The notes below the pieces were generated by a model. That model saw only the letters and a list, made by a program, of their open reading frames with translations, ran no database searches and was not told where the DNA came from. Source: Marinomonas algicola (GTDB lineage Bacteria > Pseudomonadota > Gammaproteobacteria > Pseudomonadales > Marinomonadaceae). From it: DNA of 64,000 nt. The position numbers and the translations under genes are program-made. Of this stretch, positions 36,756 through 46,010 are shown one piece after another (the first letter of the stretch is position 1; each line of letters starts with the position of its first letter). The stretch spans positions 3,968,001 to 4,032,000 of the forward strand of contig NZ_CP061941.1 in the NCBI RefSeq assembly GCF_014805825.1, in the 5' to 3' direction.

Positions 36756-37565
36756 CTATAAGTTAGTACTGGCTTTGGCAGCCTCTTCTTGACGCCGCTT
36801 CCTTTCATAGATAATAGCAATTACTACAGTGACTAAAATCATCAACAACCCCAAAGCATTAACAGATGGCGTTAACCCTGTTCTTACTTTTGATGCGATA
36901 TAAACAGTGAGCGTTGTATCGTACCCTTTAACAAACAGTGTTGTGTTGTAGTTTTCAAAAGATTGCAAAAATGCAATCACAGCAGCGGAAATGACCGCAG
37001 GCTTTAAATAAGGCAACAATATTCTGCGAAACGTTTGCCACTGACTCGCTCCCAAACTCATCGCAGCTTGCTCTAAAGTCCTATCGAACCGTTGTAAGCG
37101 TGCCAACACCATTAACATTACATATGCAGAGATAAACGTTGTTTGAGCAATGACAGTCAATACCATCCCGCCACTTACTGATAACCCCTTCCAAAAAATC
37201 AAAGTAGAAATACCGACAATAACGCCTGGCGTCAACAATGGCGACATCATCAACGAATAGATAAAGGTTTTTCCCCTCCCTTGAATTGTAGATAAAAACA
37301 GTGCACAACAAATACCAATAGGTACCGCAATAATTAACACGCCGAAAGCCACAATGATGCTTGTAAACAAAGCATTCCACATAGCACTGTCTTGCGCCAA
37401 TTCTTCAAACCACTTTAAAGTAAACCCTTTCCATGGGGACACCGTTGGAAATCGGCTGTCATTAAAGGTAGCGGCCCCCATAATAATAAGAGGCGTAAAC
37501 AAATAAATGAAAAACACTCCGATATAAAAACGTATACCCCATTTTAGTATGGTTGATGACTTCAT
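36756..37565 (-). CDS. Polyamine-type ABC transporter permease (PotC-like)
   Basis: A 269-residue permease with six helices and the EAA loop of BPD permeases (LEQAAMSLGASQWQTFRRILLPYLKPA). Start overlaps the end of the PotB-like gene by four bases. It belongs to the 36756-40728 importer. Substrate class (spermidine, putrescine or a related compound) is inferred from the binding protein. Confidence 0.88.
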   Translation of the reverse strand: MKSSTILKWGIRFYIGVFFIYLFTPLIIMGAATFNDSRFPTVSPWKGFTLKWFEELAQDSAMWNALFTSIIVAFGVLIIAVPIGICCALFLSTIQGRGKTFIYSLMMSPLLTPGVIVGISTLIFWKGLSVSGGMVLTVIAQTTFISAYVMLMVLARLQRFDRTLEQAAMSLGASQWQTFRRILLPYLKPAVISAAVIAFLQSFENYNTTLFVKGYDTTLTVYIASKVRTGLTPSVNALGLLMILVTVVIAIIYERKRRQEEAAKASTNL

Positions 37566-38449
37566 CGAGCAATATCCCCTAAACCTACTTTAAAGATACG
37601 CATAACCAGTGCAATAAAACCAATACAGATTAGCAATAATAGAAATGCGTATGCGGCACCTTGATTCCAGTTACCGCCTTCAAAAAACCAATTATAAATA
37701 ATTTGTGTAAACCAACGACTGCCAGGTGAGCCTAGTAGAGCAGGAACCGCATAACTGCCTGCGGCCAGCATAAAAGTCATAATACAGCCTGTTGCAATAC
37801 CCGGTTTTGCATGCGGAATAATGATTCTGACATGAGTCCTAATCCAACCAGCACCGAGACTACGAGCGGCTTTAATTTGGTTCATATCTAAGTTTTCAAT
37901 GGCATTATAAATAGGAAATATCATGAACAAGATGTAAGCGTATACCATGCCTAACATGACAGCACCGTCTCCATTCATAAACCTCATTGGGCGATCAATC
38001 AGACCAAGCGCTAATAACAAGGAATTCAATGGGCCTTTATAAGCCAAAATGATATACCAAGAAAAGGTTCTAAGAATTTCATTAATCCAAAATGGGATAA
38101 TCAATAACAATATACACAATGCTGCCTGGCCAGGCGTAGCCACCTTAGCCAGATAAAAAGCCAATGGATAACTGACACAGAGCGTTAGCAAAGTCACCAA
38201 AACGCTAGACCAAATCGTTTTTAAGAAAATAGTTAAATGAATTTTATTGTCAAACAAGGTTTCATAATTAACTAACGAATAAGTATCTTTCTCTCCGCCT
38301 AAATCGCTTGGTAATAAATTTGGGCGCAATGAATAATCAACCATGAGTAGTTGAGGCAAAATAACTAAAGCGATCAACCACACAGAAATAATGGAAAGGA
38401 TTGCTATTGCCAACCCCCCACCAAAACGTGCTTTTAATTGCTTAAACAT
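37562..38449 (-). CDS. Polyamine-type ABC transporter permease (PotB-like)
   Basis: A 295-residue permease with six helices and the coupling loop IKAARSLGAGWIRTHVRIIIPHAKPG. N-terminal extension and SLRPNLLPSDLGGEKDTYSLVNYETLF-type periplasmic loop are typical of PotB/PotH. Overlaps the ATPase gene by eight bases. Confidence 0.88.
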   Translation of the reverse strand: MFKQLKARFGGGLAIAILSIISVWLIALVILPQLLMVDYSLRPNLLPSDLGGEKDTYSLVNYETLFDNKIHLTIFLKTIWSSVLVTLLTLCVSYPLAFYLAKVATPGQAALCILLLIIPFWINEILRTFSWYIILAYKGPLNSLLLALGLIDRPMRFMNGDGAVMLGMVYAYILFMIFPIYNAIENLDMNQIKAARSLGAGWIRTHVRIIIPHAKPGIATGCIMTFMLAAGSYAVPALLGSPGSRWFTQIIYNWFFEGGNWNQGAAYAFLLLLICIGFIALVMRIFKVGLGDIAR

Positions 38450-39524
38450 GCTCTCCTCCAGTTATGACTACCGCATCTTTATTATGGTACGACAGTGTAA
38501 TATGAGCGCCTGGCACCATTTCAGCTGAATATTGATCTGAGCCTATTTGCACCGCTAGACTATGGCCATATGCAGTTGTCGCATTAAGTGTTAAATAAGC
38601 CCCCTCAAAATTAATTTCTTTTATTGTTGCTTCAAAGCTATTACCTGCAGAAATCGAGGCCAAGCTAATGTGTTCTGGGCGAATATATAAAGTAGCTTCT
38701 TGCCCTTTTGCAATAGCGCCAACACCTTTACCAATCAATGAACCCAAAGGACCGCAGTCCAACACAATTTCTGCACCATTTATGTCTTTAACCGTGCCTT
38801 TAAAGGCATTATTTTCACCCACAAAAGAAGCAACAAAACCTGTTACAGGCTCACGATACAGTGTAATGGGATCGGCAACTTGCTGAATTTGACCTGCTGA
38901 CATAACAGCAACACGATCAGACATAGTTAAAGCTTCGCCCTGATCGTGTGTAATATATATAAAAGTAATGCCTGTTTTTCGTTGAATTTCTTTTAGCTCT
39001 GTACGCATATGTTGGCGTAACTTCAAATCCAAAGCTGAAAGAGGTTCATCTAAAAGCAGGACTCGTGGTTCAACAGCTAATGCTCTCGCGATTGCAATAC
39101 GCTGTTTTTGCCCACCAGATAAAGCAGAAACTTGCTTATCAGCACTGTCAGGTAAAGCGACCAATTCCAACAGTCTATCAGAGGCTTTTTTCCGCTCGCT
39201 CTTACTTACACCACGAACCTCAAGTCCAAACTCAATATTCTCCGCTACTGTCATTAAAGGAAATAAAGCTAGGTTTTGGAAAATCATCGATGTAGGGCGT
39301 TTATTGGCAGGAACGCCTCGCATATCCTCACCACCAATTCTAACCGCACCTTCAGTAGGATCTAGAAAACCGCTGATCATATTGAGAATCGTTGTTTTAC
39401 CACAGCCTGATGGCCCCAAAAAACTAAAAAACTCTCCAGACTCAATTTTTAAGTCGGATTTTTGTATTGCTGTGAAATCGCCAAATTTCATTACTACATT
39501 ATCTAAGTGAACACTGCTATCCAT
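38442..39524 (-). CDS. Polyamine-type ABC transporter ATPase (PotA-like)
   Basis: A 360-residue ATPase: Walker A GPSGCGKTT, Q-loop IFQNLALFP, signature LSGGQKQRIA, Walker B VLLLDEPLSALD, switch histidine in YITHDQGEA. The C-terminal 120 residues form the TOBE domain (TLYIRPEHISL), as in PotA/PotG. Energises the two permeases. Confidence 0.92.
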   Translation of the reverse strand: MDSSVHLDNVVMKFGDFTAIQKSDLKIESGEFFSFLGPSGCGKTTILNMISGFLDPTEGAVRIGGEDMRGVPANKRPTSMIFQNLALFPLMTVAENIEFGLEVRGVSKSERKKASDRLLELVALPDSADKQVSALSGGQKQRIAIARALAVEPRVLLLDEPLSALDLKLRQHMRTELKEIQRKTGITFIYITHDQGEALTMSDRVAVMSAGQIQQVADPITLYREPVTGFVASFVGENNAFKGTVKDINGAEIVLDCGPLGSLIGKGVGAIAKGQEATLYIRPEHISLASISAGNSFEATIKEINFEGAYLTLNATTAYGHSLAVQIGSDQYSAEMVPGAHITLSYHNKDAVVITGGEHV

Positions 39525-39563
39525 TGAAACTCTCTAACTCTATAATTCAATATTTAAAACGCA

Positions 39564-39605
39564 AAAAAGCCTCTACCCATATAAACAATAGGATAGAAGC
39601 TTTTT
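39564..39605 (-). terminator. Imperfect hairpin between binding protein and ATPase genes
   Basis: Minus strand AAAAAGCTTCTATCC pairs with GGGTAGAGGCTTTTT around a loop, ending in T. It would lower expression of ATPase and permeases relative to the binding protein. Confidence 0.6.
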
Positions 39606-39615
39606 ACGAAGGAGC

Positions 39616-40728
39616 TTAAGCTGACAAGTAACGATCTTGATACTCGTTACGTAATGCAACATACCAAGGTTCCTGGATCGGCCACCACCATAGATTCTTC
39701 AGCTCATCAGCTGTATAAGAATTTTGGAAGAACGCTTTCGTCGCTTCAGGCAGCAACGCATCCGCACCTTTTGCCGTTGAGTTATAACCTGTCGCTTTTA
39801 CAAACATGGCTCCGGCTTCAGGAGTGTAGTACCAGTTAATAAACTCATAGACAGAATCAACATTGTTGGCATTTTTAGGTATAACAAAACCTTCCATCCA
39901 TGCAAGCGCACCTTCTTTTGGTGCACCATAAGCAATAGGCTCTCCTTCAGACTGCAATTTAAACGCCGTGCTGTCCCAAGTTTGACCAATGACAGCACCA
40001 TTTGTACGGAAGGCACCTTGCGCTTCATTTTCAGTTGACCAGAACTGAGCAATCATTCCTTTATGCTCAGAAGCCGTTTTCAGAATGACATCAAAGTTAG
40101 CACGCATTGCTTTTTCATTTTTATACGAGTCAAGCATAGGATAAGGAAGCTTACCCATACTTTCTAACCATAAACCAACACCTACTAACGCTGAGTGTCC
40201 TCGAACGGTTACGCCATCGGCATGCTCGGGGTTCCAAAGGTCGCCATAACTTAAATTGGAGCGGTCAACCTTAGCGTAGTCTTTATTATAAGCAATCGCT
40301 TCAGTACCCCAGTCAGATGGAGCAAAATAACGTTTACCATCAACAACGCCTCCCACTTCAGATCCAGAAAGCGCACTGTCTAAACACCCGTCCCAGTTGA
40401 TTCTGGATGTATCCAAGGGCTGCACCAACTCGAAATCAACATACCCAGGAACACGATCAACGGTTGGCATTATAATATCAAAGCCCGTTCCATCTGTTGC
40501 ACGCAATGAGTTCATTAGCTCATCATTTGTACCATAAGGTGTAAACGTCGCATTAATACCAGTTTTAGCTTTGAAATCTTGTAACATCTCATCTGTGATA
40601 TAGCCAGCCCACGCATAAATGCGCAATTCTTTATTTGCCGCTACGGCTTTATTTATTGAAAATGTTGAGGCGGCCGTTACACCGGCAACTGACGCACCTT
40701 TAAGAAACTGTCTGCGGGAAAGTGTCAT
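39616..40728 (-). CDS. Polyamine-type periplasmic binding protein with Tat signal
   Basis: A 370-residue protein. The start MTLSRRQFLKGASVAGVTAA is a twin-arginine signal (S-R-R-Q-F-L-K). The mature part follows PotD/PotF: LRIYAWAGYITDEMLQDFKAKTG, FDIIMPTVDRVPG, YFAPSDWGTEAIAYN, and AMFVKATGYNSTAKGA. The aspartate and tryptophan positions that bind polyamines look kept but were not aligned. First gene of the importer and the most strongly expressed by position. Confidence 0.88.
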   Translation of the reverse strand: MTLSRRQFLKGASVAGVTAASTFSINKAVAANKELRIYAWAGYITDEMLQDFKAKTGINATFTPYGTNDELMNSLRATDGTGFDIIMPTVDRVPGYVDFELVQPLDTSRINWDGCLDSALSGSEVGGVVDGKRYFAPSDWGTEAIAYNKDYAKVDRSNLSYGDLWNPEHADGVTVRGHSALVGVGLWLESMGKLPYPMLDSYKNEKAMRANFDVILKTASEHKGMIAQFWSTENEAQGAFRTNGAVIGQTWDSTAFKLQSEGEPIAYGAPKEGALAWMEGFVIPKNANNVDSVYEFINWYYTPEAGAMFVKATGYNSTAKGADALLPEATKAFFQNSYTADELKNLWWWPIQEPWYVALRNEYQDRYLSA

Positions 40729-41038
40729 GTTCTTATTCCTATAATTAAGTCACACTGAAATACCAAGTGAAACGCACTTGAAACTCATGATGCCTAAAAG
40801 CAACACATTTATACTAGTTTACTACATTAATTTTAAATACCATTTAATACAAAATAATGACAGTTCTATCAAGTTGGAAGTTTTTTCTTGTCAAAAACAC
40901 TCTTTTCATAGTAAATGTCGTTTTTGTGATACTTATGTCGCAATATAGCAAATGAAAGAAGATAGCATTTCATTTGAAACAAAAGGATGCCTTGTCTATC
41001 AGCCTTCACCTAGCATTAACAATATAAACAACTAAATA
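40729..41038. other. Intergenic region upstream of the polyamine importer
   Basis: About 310 bp with no gene. TATAAA on the minus strand (40813-40808) could be the -10 box of the importer promoter; the -35 is weak. Very A/T-rich. Confidence 0.4.
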
Positions 41039-41069
41039 AAAAAAAGGCCAGCATAATGCTGACCTTTTA
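41039..41069 (-). terminator. Terminator after serA
   Basis: Minus strand AAAAGGTCAGCAT-TATGCTGGCCTTTTTT, a stem of twelve or more pairs and a T run. Confidence 0.92.
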
Positions 41070-41093
41070 ATCAATTAAAAAAAACAAGACAAA

Positions 41094-42323
41094 CTAGAAC
41101 AACACTCTAGCCTTAATAGTGCCTTCAACTTCTTTTACCTTCTCTAAAGCCAATTCACTCGTATCATAGGCTACATCCATAACCATATAACCTAACTTTT
41201 CTGTTGTACGTAAATATTGTCCCGCTATATTAATACCATTATCAGAAAAGATGCTGTTAATGCTAGAAAGAATACCAGGTCTATTCTCATGCACGTGCAA
41301 TAAACGATGAAAGCCATCTTGAGCAGGCAATGCAACTTCAGGAAAGTTCACCGCCGCAGTAGTCGTACCGATATCAGAATATTGAATAAGCTTTTCGGCG
41401 ACTTCAATACCAATATTTTCTTGCGCTTCCATAGTACTACCGCCCACATGAGGCGTTAAAATTACATTATCTAAACCTCTTAGAGGAGAAATAAACTCTT
41501 CGGCATTGCCTTTTGGCTCTACTGGGAATACATCAATGGCAGCACCGCTTAAATTGCCTGCTTTAAGAGATTCGGCTAATGCATCCAAATTAACAACCGT
41601 TCCACGAGAAGCATTAATAAAAATCGAACCTTTCTTCATTGCCGCAATTTCATTTACGTCAATCATCATTCTTGTGGATGCTGTTTCAGGCACATGTAAG
41701 CTAATAACATCACTTGTAGACAAAAGCTCCGTTAAGCTTTTTACTTGGCTGGCATTGCCCAAAGGTAACTTGGTGACAATATCGTAAAAGCAAACCTCCA
41801 TACCTAACGACTCAGCCAATACGCTCAACTGCGTACCGATACTACCATAGCCAATGATGCCTAAACGCTTACCACGAGTTTCAAAAGAACCCACAGCTGA
41901 TTTCATCCAGCCACCACGATGACAAATAGCATTCTTTTCAGGAATACCGCGCAGCAACAGAATCAATTGGCCTATCACTAACTCAGCAACACTACGAGTA
42001 TTTGAAAAAGGCGCATTAAATACCACAACCCCCTTCTCACTGGCCGCATCTAGGTTCACCTGATTCGTACCAATACAAAAACACCCAACAGCCATCAATT
42101 TATTCGCATGGCTTAATACTTTTTCTGTCAATTGCGTTCTTGATCGAATACCAACAAAATGCGCTTCTGAAATTTTGTCAATTAATTCATTTTCCGCTAA
42201 TGCAGTTTTGAAATATTCAATATTGCTATAACCAGCGGCATTCAATGCATCAAGTGCTGATTGATGAACACCTTCTAACAATAAAATTTTGATCTTATTC
42301 TTGTCTAATGAGGTATTTCTCAT
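41094..42323 (-). CDS. serA: D-3-phosphoglycerate dehydrogenase
   Basis: A 409-residue enzyme for the first step of serine synthesis from 3-phosphoglycerate. NAD fold: LGIIGYGSIGTQLS; catalytic signature region HVPETASTRMMID and SRGTVVNLDAL; active histidine in TPHVGGSTMEAQENIG; C-terminal ACT domain (LHVHENRPGILSSINSIF) that binds serine for feedback control. Length matches E. coli SerA (410). Confidence 0.95.
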   Translation of the reverse strand: MRNTSLDKNKIKILLLEGVHQSALDALNAAGYSNIEYFKTALAENELIDKISEAHFVGIRSRTQLTEKVLSHANKLMAVGCFCIGTNQVNLDAASEKGVVVFNAPFSNTRSVAELVIGQLILLLRGIPEKNAICHRGGWMKSAVGSFETRGKRLGIIGYGSIGTQLSVLAESLGMEVCFYDIVTKLPLGNASQVKSLTELLSTSDVISLHVPETASTRMMIDVNEIAAMKKGSIFINASRGTVVNLDALAESLKAGNLSGAAIDVFPVEPKGNAEEFISPLRGLDNVILTPHVGGSTMEAQENIGIEVAEKLIQYSDIGTTTAAVNFPEVALPAQDGFHRLLHVHENRPGILSSINSIFSDNGINIAGQYLRTTEKLGYMVMDVAYDTSELALEKVKEVEGTIKARVLF

Positions 42324-42551
42324 GGCTCGTTCGACTTCTCTATAGTAAGTGGGGGATAAGGTCCTCTATCTTAACACACAACAACACTAGCTATAATAAA
42401 CATAAAGGAATGTCTTTCATTTTATTAATGAGTAATACTCATACAACGAACATAGATTAAGATAATTAAGAAAATACATAGCGTTTTTGGATATTGAGGT
42501 CTACTATATTAGAGTGTTTTTTAACCAACCGATAGATAGAGGTTTCTTGTT

Positions 42552-43091
42552 ATGGAAGCAGGTTTATTAGCTGCGGCTGACAGAGCAAATTTAACCAGCT
42601 CTATACGGCCAATCACACCACCAGCAATCAGTGGTGGCGATAAAAGTCAGAATGAATCAACTCACTCTCCTAGCGTCCAAGTAAATTTATCAGACGCAGG
42701 GAGACAACGATCCATCGAATCACAGCAACAAAGTTCGGTTCAAGCTTCTGCAGAATCAGAGTCTGCAGAAAATCGTCCAACAAGATTTTCTGAAAGGCCA
42801 TTAAATACCATCACCTCTTCTACAGGTGAATCAACCATCGCTTTGGCTTCAAACACAGCCACTGAAAGCCTAAACAACACGCCTTCTGCTAGCCAGATAA
42901 ATAGCCGCAGTACAGCAGAGCAATCAAACAATATAGGTACACAAGAAAACGCTAACACGGGCACGGTAAACAACGCGACGACCGCTATATCACAACAGCA
43001 AGCTAGGCCCAATCAAAATGCCAGTGTGGTCACTCAATACAATGTGACACCGGACTCCATTCTTGGACAGTCTATCAGCACCCAAGCTTAA
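42552..43091 (+). CDS. Low-complexity Ser/Asn/Gln/Thr-rich protein
   Basis: A 179-residue protein starting MEAGLLAAADRANLTSS; GAGG lies nine bases before the ATG. Nearly all of it is polar low complexity (SIESQQQSS, SNNIGTQENAN) with one conserved-looking patch, VQVNLSDAGRQRS, near residue 45, and an end DSILGQSISTQA. No signal peptide or membrane segment. It is probably disordered. Function unknown. Confidence 0.6.
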   Translation: MEAGLLAAADRANLTSSIRPITPPAISGGDKSQNESTHSPSVQVNLSDAGRQRSIESQQQSSVQASAESESAENRPTRFSERPLNTITSSTGESTIALASNTATESLNNTPSASQINSRSTAEQSNNIGTQENANTGTVNNATTAISQQQARPNQNASVVTQYNVTPDSILGQSISTQA

Positions 43092-43097
43092 AAAAAT

Positions 43098-43142
43098 AAA
43101 GTGCCTCATACATTAAAAACAGAAGGATGAATGAGGCTTTTC
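43098..43142. terminator. Shared terminator of convergent genes
   Basis: GCCTCAT-A-CAT pairs with ATG-A-ATGAGGC; AAA precedes and TTTT follows, so it works in both directions between the low-complexity gene and trmA. Confidence 0.8.
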
Positions 43143-43147
43143 TGTAT

Positions 43148-44242
43148 CTATATTCGACTCAAATAAACGCCACACTCTATATGGTGCGTATAAGGAAATT
43201 GATCAAATACGGCGTACCTATCAATCTTGTGAGTGGTTGAAAGAGCCTGCAGATTATTCTTTAATGTTTCAGGGTTACATGAAATATACAAAATCCTATC
43301 TACTTTACGCACTAACTCAACGGTAGCATCATCTAATCCAGCCCTTGGGGGGTCAACAAGCACCACATTTGGAGACAGTGATTCCATCCCGGCTTGAACA
43401 AGTTGCTTAGGCAGGTCGGTATCTCCATTTAACGCAGCAGAAACATCCTCACTCGCCATTTTAACAACATTCACATTTTTCATCCCATTCAGTGCGACAT
43501 TCAATTCCGCTGACTGCACAGACACTTTGGAGATTTCAGTAGCAACGACCCGATTGAACCTCCGGGCTAATGGGATAGAAAAATTACCATTTCCGCAGTA
43601 CATTTCAAGAAGATCGCCAGAGTCATCCTTTGTGACATCTAATGACCACTCAAGCATCTTTTCACTAATACCAACATTAGGCTGAGTAAAGCTATTCTCT
43701 ACTTGCTGATAATGATACTTCTGCCCATTTACTGTTAACGTTTCTAATACAAAATCTCTTGTCAAAACCATTTTCTTTTTACGGCTACGACCCACAAAAT
43801 GGCAGGCAGGAAAAACATCATATAACGTGGCGGATGCGGCCTGCCACACCTCATCAATTGGCTTATGATAAAGCAGGCTTATTAACGCCTCTCCGGTTTG
43901 TGTGGTTAAAAAGTCCACTTGGAAAAGCTTGTGTCGTAGAACAGAAATGCCTTTAATTGCGTCTAACAGCTCAGGCATTAGTTTATTAATAAGTTTGGAT
44001 GCCACTGGAAACTGATCTACTCTGATCGGTTTTCTTGGATCATTCGAGTCAAACATAGCGTAATACATTTCATCACCATCGTGCCAAATTCGAAATTCAG
44101 CTCGCATCCTGTAATAAGAGTCTGCACTTTCAAACACCTCAACTTCAGGCATCGCCAACCCTTGGAATAACTGCTGTAAAGTCGTCAATTTTTCTGACAA
44201 TTGATGATTATAAAGTTCAGGTTGAATGAGATTTGGGTTCAT
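43148..44242 (-). CDS. trmA: tRNA (uracil-5-)-methyltransferase
   Basis: A 364-residue enzyme that makes m5U54 in the T loop. Motifs: RMRAEFRIWHDGD near the N terminus, SAM site LLEMYCGNGNFSIPLA, DPPRAGLDD, and catalytic cysteine in ISCNPETL; a conserved FDQFPYTHHIE ends the protein. Length matches E. coli TrmA (366). Confidence 0.96.
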   Translation of the reverse strand: MNPNLIQPELYNHQLSEKLTTLQQLFQGLAMPEVEVFESADSYYRMRAEFRIWHDGDEMYYAMFDSNDPRKPIRVDQFPVASKLINKLMPELLDAIKGISVLRHKLFQVDFLTTQTGEALISLLYHKPIDEVWQAASATLYDVFPACHFVGRSRKKKMVLTRDFVLETLTVNGQKYHYQQVENSFTQPNVGISEKMLEWSLDVTKDDSGDLLEMYCGNGNFSIPLARRFNRVVATEISKVSVQSAELNVALNGMKNVNVVKMASEDVSAALNGDTDLPKQLVQAGMESLSPNVVLVDPPRAGLDDATVELVRKVDRILYISCNPETLKNNLQALSTTHKIDRYAVFDQFPYTHHIECGVYLSRI

Positions 44243-44312
44243 TAGAGTCGCTCGAAGGAAATGAGAATAAATTGATTACACTCAGGATTATACGGAATGC
44301 TCTAAAACAAAT

Positions 44313-45302
44313 CTAATGCCTAATGCTAGAGCTTAAATAATCTTCGCCAAGTAAAATCTCTAAAGAAAGAGTCAGAGAAAACTCAGGATCAAAATCATTA
44401 TCTGATTCATGCGTCATTTGGGGTGTAACTTGACCTATCAACCAGTTCCGATACAACACTCTTTTATAATTAATTGAATATAAGTAAGTATCAAGATCAG
44501 GGGCTGGATCGCCTGACTGAAGCACACTAAACTGATAGCGAATTTTATTATGATCATTAATAGAATGGTTTAAAAACACATTTTCACGGTAATAATACGT
44601 CTCTTCACGATTTAACCATGTTGAGCCAAATGACGTACCAAAGACTAAATTATTCGTCAAGGGAGTTGTTGCCTCAGAAGTAAAACTGATGCCAAACCCC
44701 TGAGAATAATAAGAAAATATCGATTCACGCAAACGTATAGACCAAGAAGAATAACGCCGATCTTGAGTAAAGCGAACTCTTACAAAAGGATCTAATGGAA
44801 AATCAACAAGAATACCGGCATCAAAATTGGCGTTCCATTCTGTTTTAACATATCGGATCGCCGCCGAGAATGTTTCTCCGAGTGCTTCTTTTTCAAAAGT
44901 AGAGGATGTGGCTTCTTGTATTTTATTATTTTCAGTAAGCTCATTCGCATCCGAGTCAATAACGAGTCTTAACCTATCTTTAGTATTTGGCAGACGGACT
45001 CCCATATGTAGCCCGAGAAAAGGAGAAGAATTACCAGTATCCGTAAAAACACCACCCATCTCCAAGCTGACAAAGCTTTGATTTGGTAAAGTAGAACTTT
45101 CTCCAGAGAAAAAAGCATCGAGCCCATTTGACCACTTACTCACCGTTTGTGACGCATTTTTGTGAGATACGGCCCACCACTCCAATTCATTAACACCCTC
45201 CACGTCTGCAGACCACGCAGGCATGGAGATAAAAGCAAACAACGCAAGCACATACAGAGAAACACATGTTAATGCTGAGAATGTTTTTGCGTTACATTTC
45301 AT
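44313..45302 (-). CDS. Envelope protein of unknown function in the LuxP-like operon
   Basis: A 329-residue protein with a signal peptide (hydrophobic LTCVSLYVLALFAFISMPAWSA, cleavage near residue 31). The mature part is rich in alternating strands with aromatic ends (FVSLEMGGVFTD, FLGLHMGVRLP, WSIRLRESIFSYYSQGFGISF), as in an outer-membrane beta barrel, and ends LSLEILLGEDY-type strands. Its ATG lies one base after the mtnN stop, so it belongs to the luxP-like/luxQ-like/mtnN operon. No family recognised. Confidence 0.65.
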   Translation of the reverse strand: MKCNAKTFSALTCVSLYVLALFAFISMPAWSADVEGVNELEWWAVSHKNASQTVSKWSNGLDAFFSGESSTLPNQSFVSLEMGGVFTDTGNSSPFLGLHMGVRLPNTKDRLRLVIDSDANELTENNKIQEATSSTFEKEALGETFSAAIRYVKTEWNANFDAGILVDFPLDPFVRVRFTQDRRYSSWSIRLRESIFSYYSQGFGISFTSEATTPLTNNLVFGTSFGSTWLNREETYYYRENVFLNHSINDHNKIRYQFSVLQSGDPAPDLDTYLYSINYKRVLYRNWLIGQVTPQMTHESDNDFDPEFSLTLSLEILLGEDYLSSSIRH

Positions 45303-45303
45303 G

Positions 45304-45999
45304 TTAGATTGCCTTCAGCATTGAGCGCACCATCAAAGAGGAGTTCTTTGCAGCCACTTCAAGATAAGATTCAAAACTCAAGGAAGACTCCTTACCAGCA
45401 ATATCGGATAATGCTCTGACAATGACAAAAGGCGTACCAAATTTATAACAAACTTGAGCGACAGCGGCCGCTTCCATTTCAACCGCCATCAAAGATGGAA
45501 AGGTTTCTCTAACGGCTTGAACTCTCTCAGGGTCATTCATAAAGCTATCACCCGTGCCAATTAAGCCTACTTTGGCCGTAATACCTGGAATCTCAGAAAT
45601 GGCGTCTTTAGCCGCACTAATTAAATCATGATTGGCATTATACTCTGCGGGCATATTAGGCACTTGACCCATAACGTAACCAAAAGCAGTGACATCAACA
45701 TCATGATGAATAACGGCATCAGAAATAACCACATCACCCACATTCAATTCAGCATCAAATCCACCAGCGGAGCCCGTGTTGATTACCTTGTCTGGGGTAA
45801 ATCTTGAAAGCAATAAAGCGGTTGAAACAGCCGCATTCACCTTACCAATCCCAGACTTTAACAAAACAATCTCTCGACCATCTAATTTACCAAAGTAAAA
45901 ATCGCATCCAGCGATGGTTTCACAAGATAAATCCGATAGCCACCCCTTAATTAAAGACACCTCTTCGTCCATTGCACCGATAATCGCCACTAAACTCAT
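45304..45999 (-). CDS. mtnN: 5'-methylthioadenosine/S-adenosylhomocysteine nucleosidase
   Basis: A 231-residue enzyme (E. coli Pfs is 232). Motifs: IGAMDEEVSLIKG with the catalytic acid region at the N terminus, VINTGSAGGFDAELNVGDVVIS, and MAVEMEAAAVAQVC. It hydrolyses SAH to adenine and S-ribosylhomocysteine, the substrate from which LuxS makes AI-2. It lies in one operon with a LuxP-like binding protein and LuxQ-like sensor, 11 bases after the latter, a link between making and sensing the signal. Confidence 0.95.
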   Translation of the reverse strand: MSLVAIIGAMDEEVSLIKGWLSDLSCETIAGCDFYFGKLDGREIVLLKSGIGKVNAAVSTALLLSRFTPDKVINTGSAGGFDAELNVGDVVISDAVIHHDVDVTAFGYVMGQVPNMPAEYNANHDLISAAKDAISEIPGITAKVGLIGTGDSFMNDPERVQAVRETFPSLMAVEMEAAAVAQVCYKFGTPFVIVRALSDIAGKESSLSFESYLEVAAKNSSLMVRSMLKAI

Positions 46000-46010
46000 T
46001 CAAACACCCT

